Assembly (NCBI GenBank): GCA_022842745.1
Contig: JALHPA010000278.1
Span: 1 to 5,217, forward strand
DNA from: Pirellulales bacterium
GTDB lineage: Bacteria > Planctomycetota > Planctomycetia > Pirellulales > JALHPA01
Direction: 5' to 3'
Length of the DNA stretch: 5,217 nucleotides
The notes beneath the pieces are model-generated. The model was not told where the DNA came from and made no database searches. It worked only from the letters and a program-made list of their open reading frames with translations. The translations under genes were made by a program, and so were the position numbers. This document shows positions 1 to 5,217 of this stretch, one piece after another (position 1 is the stretch's first letter; each line of letters begins with the position of its first letter).

Positions 1-153
1 GGCGACGGGCCAGATCCAGAACTGCTTGCGGAACAGGCTACTGGTACGAGAGAGGGTGCGGCCGAGCGAGGTCTGGCCAAAGGTGAGGTGGGCCTGGGGG
101 GCGGCGCGGTCGACGGGCGCGGCGCGGAGGATTTGGGAAAGCCAATGCCGCAT
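1..153 (-). CDS. Unidentified protein, N-terminal 51 residues only (runs off the left edge)
   Basis: I do not recognise this gene. Reading leftward from the ATG at 153-151, the frame is open for 51 codons to the window edge. The visible protein begins MRHWLSQILRAAPVDRAA and ends LFRKQFWIWPVA. Almost every codon ends in G or C, as expected of a real gene in a GC-rich genome; the two other frames on this strand give Pro/Arg-rich nonsense. The first 40 residues are polar and basic. The last seven (FWIWPVA) are hydrophobic and follow an Arg-Lys pair, which could be the start of a membrane-spanning helix with a cytoplasmic N-terminus. No in-frame ATG lies upstream for at least 60 bases, and no clear Shine-Dalgarno site precedes this one, so the start is uncertain. 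It is divergent from the cluster beginning at 442. Confidence 0.5.
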   Translation of the reverse strand, partial: MRHWLSQILRAAPVDRAAPQAHLTFGQTSLGRTLSRTSSLFRKQFWIWPVA

Positions 154-441
154 GGAATACCGAGAAATGTGGAGAAAAGAGCGAAAAGGGGGATGAAAGC
201 CAGTTTGCTTGCAAGGCGCACGGGCCGCAAGTAGGGGTGCGGCAGCCGAGGCGGCGTTTTGGAGGGAAACTAGGAGAGTTCGTACAAGGTGAGGGTGGAA
301 TGGCGACCGAGGGACGCTGTACGGCCAGGAGGGGAGACCTTAAGATGGGATTATGCCGCATAAGCCCCCCACCCACAGCCGCGTCGGCGATCCCGGTGCG
401 TCTGGAGGCACGGGTGCGATTTTGTTTTTTTGGAGTGAGAG
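154..441. other. Divergent intergenic region with a hairpin and T-tract
   Basis: This stretch separates the leftward gene starting at 153 from the rightward gene starting at 442, so it should contain promoters for both. I could not identify convincing -35/-10 pairs. It contains a weak hairpin: CCCG at 392-395 plus TGC at 397-399 (bulged G at 396) pair with GCA at 408-410 plus CGGG at 411-414, around an 8-base loop. Five bases later come TTT (421-423) and a run of seven T (425-431), which ends directly at the ribosome binding site of the next gene. This could be a leader attenuator or chance. The open frames across this region have Pro/Arg/Ser-rich translations and no family resemblance, so I call no gene here. 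Confidence 0.4.
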
Positions 442-693
442 ATGATCGCTCCCCAGGAGTTATTGAATTACCTTAAGGCTCAGCCTTTCCGCCCGTTTCG
501 CATCCATATGGCGAGCGGCGAGCATTTTGACGTGCGGCATCCGGAAATGGTTCGCGTCGGACGCAACGTACTGATCCTATTTACCATGGTCAGCGATTCG
601 CCGGACTTGTTTGATCGCTGGGAGACATTGTCCTTGATGCTTATGGAACGCATCTCTCAGCTTAATGCCACTGTCGCCGCAGACGAGAAGTAA
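442..693 (+). CDS. Small conserved hypothetical protein, 'PFRPFRI' family (intact copy)
   Basis: This is an 83-aa protein of unknown function. It starts at the ATG at 442, with GGAG at 432-435 six bases upstream. The sequence reads MIAPQELLNYLKAQPFRPF, then RIHMASGEHFDVRHPE (residues 20-35), a hydrophobic stretch VLILFTMVS, and a C-terminal WETLSLMLMERI segment. No signal peptide or true membrane helix is visible. The alternating pattern after residue 18 suggests a small beta-rich fold (strand, ASG turn, strand, HPE, strand) ending in a helix. I recall similar small hypothetical proteins with a PF(R/Q)PF core in planctomycete genomes, but no function for them. A second copy sits just downstream (778-1031), with about 34 of 76 aligned residues identical by hand count. 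Its wobble positions are less G-skewed than those of rimO and the genes after it. Confidence 0.85.
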   Translation: MIAPQELLNYLKAQPFRPFRIHMASGEHFDVRHPEMVRVGRNVLILFTMVSDSPDLFDRWETLSLMLMERISQLNATVAADEK

Positions 694-697
694 CGGA

Positions 698-778
698 ATG
701 GATCGCCAGGTCAAAGAACGTGCGAGTCGCGCGTACGCGATGGGGTGGGCATTTGCATCCATTCGGAGGGCCGGGTGA
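698..778 (+). CDS. Possible micro-ORF (26 codons) bridging the two small-family genes
   Basis: An ATG at 698 opens four bases after the stop of the preceding gene. The frame reads 26 codons to a TGA at 776-778, beginning MDRQVKERASRAYAMGW and ending in basic residues. GAGAAG at 684-689 lies eight bases upstream and could serve as ribosome binding site. The stop overlaps the ATG of the next gene as TGATG (776-780), a typical arrangement for translational coupling. The ORF fills the whole gap between the two relatives. Against it: it is very short, its codon use is not clearly coding, and it resembles nothing I know. It could instead be a decayed piece of a gene, or chance. Confidence 0.22.
   Translation: MDRQVKERASRAYAMGWAFASIRRAG
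765..770 (+). promoter_or_regulatory. Ribosome binding site of the frameshifted small gene
   Basis: GGAGGG lies seven bases before the ATG at 778. It decides the start: from 778 the protein aligns without gaps, from its first residue, to the intact copy at 442, whereas the upstream ATG at 745 would add 11 unrelated residues. A GTG at 775 in the same frame is a less likely alternative. Confidence 0.65.
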
Positions 779-1031
779 TGGTGACACCCAAGGAAGTCAT
801 GGGGCATGTTTTCGCGGAACCGTTTCGGCCGTTTCGCATCCGCATGGCAAGCGGCGAGACGTACGAGATCAGGCATCCCGAAACCGCATCGCTCGGCAAG
901 ACCAATATCACCATCTTCGTTCCCTTCTCGACGAAAAACCCGGGCACGAGCTTTGGCATAAGCTGTCGCTGATGCTGCTGGAAGCCATCGAGCCGCTTGA
1001 GGCTGGCAATCGTCGAGAGAAGCAGAAATAG
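778..1031 (+). pseudogene. Second 'PFRPFRI' family copy, broken by a single-base frameshift
   Basis: From the ATG at 778 the frame encodes MVTPKEVMGHVFAEPFRPF, then RIRMASGETYEIRHPE and NITIFVPFS, matching the intact copy at 442. The match then leaves this frame, which stops at TGA 970-972. It resumes in the -1 frame with EKPGHELWHKLSLMLLEAI and ends at TAG 1029-1031. Joining the two parts gives 76 columns aligned to the intact copy without gaps, with the C-terminal Trp and LSLML in register, so one base has been lost between about 927 and 938. Candidates are one G of a former TCG-GAC, which would keep the Ser-Asp pair of the other copy, or one A from the A-run at 934-938. Alternatives are a sequencing error or a programmed -1 frameshift; GAAAAAC at 933-939 is not a good slippery heptamer. 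The restored gene would end one base before rimO. Confidence 0.78.
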
Positions 1032-1032
1032 C

Positions 1033-2400
1033 ATGAAGCAAGTGACGGCCAACAAGTCTCCGACCTATGCCTTTGTCAGTCTCGGCTGTCCCAAGAATTT
1101 GGTGGACAGCGAGCGGATGCTGGGGCTGTTGCAATTGGAAGGTTACCAGCTTGTGCAGGAGCCGAAGGGGACCGACTTTGTCGTCGTGAACACCTGCGGC
1201 TTTATCGAGCGAGCGCGGGAGGAGTCGTTCGCGTCGATCAAGGAGATGATCGAGCTCAAGCGATCCGGCGGGACGCGGGGGATTATCGTGTCGGGGTGCC
1301 TGGCGGAGCGGGAGAAAGAGCAATTGCTGGCGACCTGCCCTGAGGTGGACCATTTGGTGGGAGTATTTGGACGGGAGCAGGTGACGAAAGTCGCGGATCG
1401 GTTAATCGGGGGATTGGACGAGCAGCGAACGGTGTTTAAGCCTGCGCCTTCGCGGCCGCTGCCGGACGGGAATCGGCTGCGGATTACGCCGCGGCATTTC
1501 GCCTATTTGAAGATATCGGAGGGGTGCGATCGGCTGTGCACGTTTTGCGCGATTCCGAAGATGCGCGGCAAGCATGCGACCAAACCGATGGAGGAGGTGC
1601 TGGCCGAGGCGAAGGAGTTGGCGGCGGACGGGGTGCGGGAGCTGATTATCGTGGCCCAGGATACCACGTATTACGGGATGGACCTGTACGGCGAACCGCG
1701 GCTGGCCGAATTGCTGGCAGCATTGGACAAGATTCCGGGTTTGGATTGGATCCGGGTGATGTATTTGTACCCAATGTACTTTGGAGATGATTTGATCGAG
1801 GCATTGGGGAAGGCAGAGAAGATCGTGCCGTACCTGGACATGCCGCTGCAGCATATCAACGACACGATGCTTAGGCGAATGCAGCGGCGGGTGGATCGGG
1901 CGGCGACCGAGGCTTTGATCGCCAAGCTGAGGGCGCGGATCGACGGATTGGTGCTGCGGACGACGTTTATCGCCGGGTTTCCGGGAGAGACGGAGGAGCA
2001 ATTCGCCGAGTTGGAAGCGTTCGTGGAGAAGGAGCGGTTTGAACGGATGGGGGTGTTTACGTACTCGTTTGAACCGGATACTCCGGCGGCGCGGCTGCCG
2101 GACCACCTGCCGGAAGAGGTCAAGGAGGCGCGGCGGGAGCGTTTGATGGCGATACAGCAGGCGCAGGCGTTTGCGTGGAACGAGGCGCAGGTGGGGAAAC
2201 GGATAGAGGTGTTGCTGGATAGGCCGGTGGCTGGAGAGCGGAACGCCTGGATTGGCCGCGGCGCGGCCGACGCGCCGGACGTGGATAGCGTCATTTATGT
2301 CACGGGCAAGCGATTGGCGCCGGGACAGATCGTGCCGACGGAGATCGTGGCCACGAGCGGATACGATTTGGTCGGAGCGGCGGTGGGAGCGCCGCGTTAG
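1033..2400 (+). CDS. rimO: Ribosomal protein S12 methylthiotransferase RimO
   Basis: This 455-aa cytoplasmic radical-SAM enzyme adds a beta-methylthio group to a conserved aspartate of ribosomal protein S12. The N-terminal methylthiotransferase domain carries the three ligands of its 4Fe-4S cluster in YAFVSLGCPKN (Cys19), VNTCGF (Cys55) and SGCLAER (Cys89). The radical-SAM domain follows, with SEGCDRLCTFCAIPKMRGKH, where Cys165, Cys169 and Cys172 bind the second cluster. The C-terminal TRAM domain, from about residue 390, includes a DAPDVDSVIYV segment typical of RimO. The S-GCDRLCTFC-IPKMRG signature separates RimO from the tRNA enzymes MiaB and MtaB. Length is close to the 441 aa of the E. 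coli protein. I chose ATG 1033, which puts the first cysteine motif at the usual distance; a TTG at 997 would overlap the small gene upstream. The Shine-Dalgarno site is weak (AGAAG near 1018). pgsA follows after 33 bases, a neighbourhood seen in other bacteria. Confidence 0.97.
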   Translation: MKQVTANKSPTYAFVSLGCPKNLVDSERMLGLLQLEGYQLVQEPKGTDFVVVNTCGFIERAREESFASIKEMIELKRSGGTRGIIVSGCLAEREKEQLLATCPEVDHLVGVFGREQVTKVADRLIGGLDEQRTVFKPAPSRPLPDGNRLRITPRHFAYLKISEGCDRLCTFCAIPKMRGKHATKPMEEVLAEAKELAADGVRELIIVAQDTTYYGMDLYGEPRLAELLAALDKIPGLDWIRVMYLYPMYFGDDLIEALGKAEKIVPYLDMPLQHINDTMLRRMQRRVDRAATEALIAKLRARIDGLVLRTTFIAGFPGETEEQFAELEAFVEKERFERMGVFTYSFEPDTPAARLPDHLPEEVKEARRERLMAIQQAQAFAWNEAQVGKRIEVLLDRPVAGERNAWIGRGAADAPDVDSVIYVTGKRLAPGQIVPTEIVATSGYDLVGAAVGAPR

Positions 2401-2420
2401 AACCCGGGCTGGAAGAAGTC

Positions 2421-2427
2421 GAGGGAG
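2421..2427 (+). promoter_or_regulatory. Ribosome binding site of pgsA
   Basis: GAGGGAG lies six bases before the ATG at 2434. It abuts the alternative TTG at 2428 with no spacer, so it settles the start at 2434. Confidence 0.7.
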
Positions 2428-2433
2428 TTGCGC

Positions 2434-3033
2434 ATGCCGTTGAGCGCCGAACGATCGAGCTTGAAGCGCGAGGACGCGCGGGCGCTGTTCAACGTGCCGA
2501 ACCAGTTGACCAGTCTGCGGCTAGCGTTGGCGGTGGTGCTATTTGTGCTGATCGAGTTCGAACAATTCCTGGCGGCAATGTACGTGTTCATGGTGGCGGC
2601 GGGGACGGATTGGCTGGACGGCTATTGGGCGCGGAAGTATGGGCAGGTGACGACCCTGGGTCGGATATTGGACCCGTTCGTGGATAAGGTGATTATTTGC
2701 GGGGCATTCATCTATCTGGCGGCGATGCCGCTGTCGGGGATGGCGCCGTGGATGGCGGTGGTGGTGGTGGGGCGGGAGCTATTGGTGACGGCGCTACGGG
2801 GATTTTTGGAGGGGGAGGGGATCGACTTTTCGGCGGCGATGTCGGGGAAGTTGAAGATGGTGTGGCAGTGCGCGGCGGCGGCGTTTGGGCTGTACCGGCT
2901 GCACGTGGGGAATGCGGATCCGGCCGCGTGGTTATGGTGGGGGCTGCAGATTTCTATCTGGGGGGCGATGCTGTTGACGGTGTATTCTGGCGTGACGTAC
3001 GTGCTAGCCGCGATCCGGCTGTTGCGGCGGTAG
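2434..3033 (+). CDS. pgsA: CDP-diacylglycerol--glycerol-3-phosphate 3-phosphatidyltransferase
   Basis: This 199-aa integral membrane enzyme transfers phosphatidyl from CDP-diacylglycerol to glycerol 3-phosphate, giving phosphatidylglycerol phosphate, the committed step to phosphatidylglycerol and cardiolipin. The full CDP-alcohol phosphatidyltransferase motif D-x2-DG-x2-AR-x8-G-x3-D-x3-D is present at residues 59-84, with Asp59, Asp62, Asp80 and Asp84 as metal and catalytic residues. The N-terminus has the family's amphipathic NVPNQLTSLRLALA segment, then a first membrane helix (about 30-40). Further hydrophobic segments lie around residues 46-57, 85-100, 105-120 and near the C-terminus, which ends in basic residues. 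TDWLDGYWAR and DPFVDK favour PgsA over phosphatidylserine synthase, though other CDP-alcohol transferases share the motif and the substrate is assigned by resemblance. The start is ATG 2434. The gene probably shares a transcript with rimO and with the protease gene 46 bases downstream. Confidence 0.93.
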   Translation: MPLSAERSSLKREDARALFNVPNQLTSLRLALAVVLFVLIEFEQFLAAMYVFMVAAGTDWLDGYWARKYGQVTTLGRILDPFVDKVIICGAFIYLAAMPLSGMAPWMAVVVVGRELLVTALRGFLEGEGIDFSAAMSGKLKMVWQCAAAAFGLYRLHVGNADPAAWLWWGLQISIWGAMLLTVYSGVTYVLAAIRLLRR

Positions 3034-3079
3034 GGGGCGTTGATCGAACGCAAACAAGGTCGGTCGCGCGCTATTCGCC

Positions 3080-4057
3080 ATGCCAAATCCGCAGGTCGAA
3101 ATCGGTTGGGTGGTGTGGCTGGCGGTGGGGTCCAGCGCGGCGATCTGGCATTGGGTGATCGGACGGCAGCGGCGGGGAATTGATCCGCTGCCGCATGAGC
3201 CGCGGCGGCCGGCGCCTTGGGGGGGGGCGGACTTCGCGCTGGTGATCATGGCGATGCTTCTGTTCGACAGCGTGGCCGTGGCGGTGCTGCGGGACGCGAT
3301 GGGAGTGCCGGTGGATGGACTGAGGAGCGGGGAGTTCGCCGATGTAGGGGAGTTGGAGACGGTACTTGGCGCGCTAATGATTGCCAAAGTGGCGACCATT
3401 GTCTTTGGGATTGCGCTGGTGCGGATACGGCACGGGGCGACGTGGGAAGATTTGGGGCTATCGACGCGGCGGCTGGGGAGGGATGTGGCCGTCGGTGTCT
3501 TGGGATTTGTGGCGATTGCCGCGCCCGTTTATGGGTTGCAGGCGATCTTGTATCATTTTTTCTCTAAATCTCACTCGCTGATCGAAGCATTGCAGAAGCT
3601 GCCGCAGGATCGGGCTTTTGTCGTGATCGGTGTTTCGGTGTCGGTGGTAGCGCCGTGGTTTGAGGAGATGGTGTTTCGGGTGTTTCTGCAAGGGTGGCTG
3701 GAGGCGCACCAGGGACGGTTGGCGGCGTTGGTTTTGGGCGAGCGGGGTAAAAGGGGAGCCTCGGGGGAAGCCAGCCTCTCACCCGCAGTCCAAGGGGAGG
3801 CGGCTGGAACTTCTAGCGGCGAGCCGGGGGATGCGGACGGGCAACCGAGGCCAAGCTGGATGCCAGTGCTGTTGAGCTCGTTCGTATTCGCGATGCTGCA
3901 CGTGGGGCAGGGGCCTGCGCCTGCGCCGTTATTTTTTTTGGCGCTGATGCTGGGGTACTTATACCGGCAGACGCACCGAGTGTGGCCGTCGCTGGTGGTT
4001 CATTTCTTGTTGAACTCTTCGACGTTGGCGATGTTGTGGGTATCGACGCGGGGGTAG
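3080..4057 (+). CDS. CPBP family intramembrane glutamic endopeptidase (CAAX protease/Abi family)
   Basis: This 325-aa multi-pass membrane protein carries the three CPBP motifs: EEMVFR with Glu195-Glu196 and Arg200, FAMLH with Phe270 and His274, and HFLLN with His308 and Asn312. In the family (Rce1, bacterial Abi proteins) these residues form the intramembrane active site that cleaves membrane-associated substrates. About eight hydrophobic segments are visible, including residues 8-28, 51-70, 93-112, 132-155, 178-193, 262-276, 283-298 and 303-320. The substrate is unknown. Odd points: residues about 223-259, between the first and second motifs, are a Gly/Ser/Glu/Pro-rich hydrophilic insert encoded by repeat-like DNA, and a run of nine G (3219-3227) lies in the coding sequence. 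The ATG at 3080 has no good Shine-Dalgarno site. In-frame sequence is open back to a TGA at 3041, but I see no better start. Confidence 0.9.
   Translation: MPNPQVEIGWVVWLAVGSSAAIWHWVIGRQRRGIDPLPHEPRRPAPWGGADFALVIMAMLLFDSVAVAVLRDAMGVPVDGLRSGEFADVGELETVLGALMIAKVATIVFGIALVRIRHGATWEDLGLSTRRLGRDVAVGVLGFVAIAAPVYGLQAILYHFFSKSHSLIEALQKLPQDRAFVVIGVSVSVVAPWFEEMVFRVFLQGWLEAHQGRLAALVLGERGKRGASGEASLSPAVQGEAAGTSSGEPGDADGQPRPSWMPVLLSSFVFAMLHVGQGPAPAPLFFLALMLGYLYRQTHRVWPSLVVHFLLNSSTLAMLWVSTRG
3737..3830 (+). repeat. Repeat-like in-frame insert within the CPBP protease gene
   Basis: This stretch encodes the low-complexity part of the protease and differs in texture from the surrounding coding sequence. It holds a direct repeat AAGGGGAG (3751-3758 and 3792-3799). 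It also holds an inverted repeat CCAGCC (3771-3776) and GGCTGG (3802-3807), and is flanked by near-identical GGCGAGCGGGG (3737-3747) and GGCGAGCCGGGGG (3818-3830). The central part is locally less G-skewed and more balanced in C. The look is that of a short intergenic palindromic repeat that landed in frame, in a spot where the membrane protein tolerates a loop. That it is a dispersed repeat is inference; I see only one copy here. Confidence 0.4.
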
Positions 4058-4103
4058 ACGGGGATGTCGATTAGACGGTGGGGTGTGCGATAATCGGACC
4101 CGA

Positions 4104-5217
4104 TCAATCGTCGTCGAGACCGATTCCCTCGGTGACCAGGGGTTGGAAGCGGGCGAGATCCTGATTGGCCGCCCAGGCGAGGCCGCGGAGCCAGAGCAAG
4201 CGGAAGAGGGGATCGTCGTACGTCCAATGGTAGTGGCCGAGGACGGAGCAGAAGACGCGGCCTTTGCCGCCGGCGTCCCGCTGCGGCTCGAAGGTCCAGA
4301 CCAACGGGTGAGGCTGGTTTTCCTCGACCGCGGTGGCGAGGACATGGACTTTCTTGGGGTCGCCGATCGGGGGCCAATAGCTTTCGTCGTAGAAATGGAT
4401 CTTGCGCGGCAGAGCGCGGAGGAGGGGGTCGTTTTCGGGGACGAGCGAGAGGTCGAGGGGACCGTGGCGGTACTTGAGGCCGGGATGGTAGGAGAGGCCG
4501 ATCCGTTCGGCAAGCTGTTCGGGAGCGCGGTCGGCGATGGTGGCCGAATGGAGCATGACGAGACCGCCGCCGCGATGGAGGAAGGCGTCTAGCTGTTTGT
4601 AGCGGGCGGGGGACCAATCGTGGTTCCAGAAATAGCAGACGACGACATCGGCTGATTTCCACTGCTCGTCGGAGGGCCATTCGAAGGGGGTCTCGACGGT
4701 GACCGCCGGGAGGGAGGCGAATAGCTTTTGCCACTGCTTCTGCCAGGCGGGGTAGTCGTGTTCGCCGGGTCCGTGGTCTTGCTTGCTGGCGACGAGGACG
4801 ATTTTGAGGGGGGCGGGGTCGCCCTTGGCGGACTTTTCGCCTTGGGTCGGATACGCCTTCAGGGGGCCCTCCAATTCGCTTCTTTTGCGGCGGGGGGGGC
4901 GCTGGGGGCGGTTCGGATCGGGGGGGGCATCCGATGGGTCAGTCTTTGCTTGAGACGAAGACGCGGGCGCCGGAGAGGGTTGGGCGGCGGGCGGCTGGCC
5001 GCCGGATGCTAGCGAAGCTGCGGCGCTGGGGTCGGGCTGGGTGAGAAACACGAGCAGGTCGCGCAAACGGTCGGGGCCGAGTTTTTTGTCGATGCCGGCC
5101 GGCATGATGGAAGTGCTGGAGGGGCGGAGCGATTCGATTTCGGAGAGTTGAAGGACCGTATCCTTGGCATTTGTATCGAGCAGGCGGAGGCGGTCACCGG
5201 TTTCGGGACGGAGTACG
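4104..5217 (-). CDS. ThuA-like domain protein with PVC heme-binding-type N-terminal tail (5' end beyond the window)
   Basis: The frame stays open from the right edge down to the TGA at 4106-4104, giving 370 visible residues; the start is missing. The first 58 or so include IESLRPSSTSIMPAGIDKKL and RDLLVFL, which resemble the C-terminal end of the Pirellula/Verrucomicrobium-type heme-binding domain of PVC bacteria. Any CxxCH heme site would lie beyond the edge. A linker of about 75 residues rich in Pro, Ala and Ser follows (near 4809-5036). Then comes a ThuA-like domain: LKIVLVASKQDHGPGEHDYP, VVVCYFWNHDW, LHRGGGLVMLHSA, YRHGPLDLSLV, HFYDESYWPPIGDPK and VLGHYHWTYDDPLFR. ThuA folds resemble class I glutamine amidotransferases; planctomycetes have many, usually on secreted or periplasmic proteins linked to polysaccharide breakdown. 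The ATG at 5105 is internal, because family similarity continues upstream of it. The gene converges on the protease gene with 46 bases between the stops. Confidence 0.88.
   Translation of the reverse strand, partial: VLRPETGDRLRLLDTNAKDTVLQLSEIESLRPSSTSIMPAGIDKKLGPDRLRDLLVFLTQPDPSAAASLASGGQPPAAQPSPAPASSSQAKTDPSDAPPDPNRPQRPPRRKRSELEGPLKAYPTQGEKSAKGDPAPLKIVLVASKQDHGPGEHDYPAWQKQWQKLFASLPAVTVETPFEWPSDEQWKSADVVVCYFWNHDWSPARYKQLDAFLHRGGGLVMLHSATIADRAPEQLAERIGLSYHPGLKYRHGPLDLSLVPENDPLLRALPRKIHFYDESYWPPIGDPKKVHVLATAVEENQPHPLVWTFEPQRDAGGKGRVFCSVLGHYHWTYDDPLFRLLWLRGLAWAANQDLARFQPLVTEGIGLDDD

Noticed and set aside
38..376. 112-aa leftward open frame across the left intergenic region
   Set aside because: The product is Pro/Arg/Ser-rich with no family resemblance, and its last third overlaps the better-supported leftward gene starting at 153 in another frame.
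730..739. Perfect palindrome CGCGTACGCG as an operator
   Set aside because: A single 10-bp GC-rich palindrome is easily expected by chance, and it lies between coupled genes rather than at a promoter.
997..1032. Upstream TTG start for rimO adding 12 residues
   Set aside because: It would lie inside the small-family gene, and ATG 1033 places the first cysteine motif at the normal distance from the N-terminus.
577..1353. 258-aa leftward open frame opposite the small genes and rimO
   Set aside because: It is antisense to two recognised families and to rimO, and its His/Arg/Leu-rich product looks like a shadow of GC-rich coding sequence.
1402..2294. Long leftward open frames (234 and 207 aa) opposite rimO
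   Set aside because: rimO is unambiguous over this whole stretch; the antisense products have no recognisable motifs.
4068..4096. Inverted repeat CGATTA/TAATCG between the convergent genes as a shared terminator
   Set aside because: The stem is only six A/T-containing pairs with a 17-base loop and no T-tract on either strand, so it is too weak to call.
4083..4592. 169-aa rightward open frame opposite the ThuA gene
   Set aside because: The leftward frame encodes a clear ThuA-like domain; the acidic Gly/Val/Glu-rich product of this frame is its complement.

Overview
The window looks like part of a GC-rich planctomycete chromosome, probably of the Pirellulales type. Three things point there: a ThuA-like domain joined to the tail of a PVC-type heme-binding protein, two copies of a small 'PFRPFRI...ASG' protein family that I associate with planctomycetes, and weak or missing Shine-Dalgarno sites before some genes. 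The assignment is inference; there is no rRNA or other marker gene here.

Layout from left to right. Bases 1-153 hold the first 51 codons of an unidentified leftward gene that runs off the left edge. Bases 154-441 are a divergent intergenic region. Rightward from 442 come five genes in close order: an intact 83-aa small protein (442-693), a possible 26-codon micro-ORF that fills the gap (698-778), a second and frameshifted copy of the same small family (778-1031), rimO (1033-2400) and pgsA (2434-3033). A CPBP-family membrane protease (3080-4057) follows after 46 bases. A leftward gene (4104 to beyond 5217) then converges on this cluster. It encodes the tail of a PVC heme-binding domain, a Pro/Ala-rich linker and a ThuA-like domain.

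The rightward genes could form one transcript: gaps are 1 to 84 bases, with no convincing terminator between them. RimO modifies ribosomal protein S12, PgsA makes phosphatidylglycerol phosphate precursors, and the CPBP protease is a membrane enzyme of unknown substrate. They share no obvious pathway, so this looks like a housekeeping cluster rather than a dedicated system. I see no CRISPR array, tRNA, rRNA, transposase or defence island.

The points most worth a second look are the tandem small-protein family with one copy broken by a single-base frameshift just before rimO, the repeat-like in-frame insert between two active-site motifs of the CPBP protease, the heme-tail/ThuA fusion, and the missed partial gene at the left edge.
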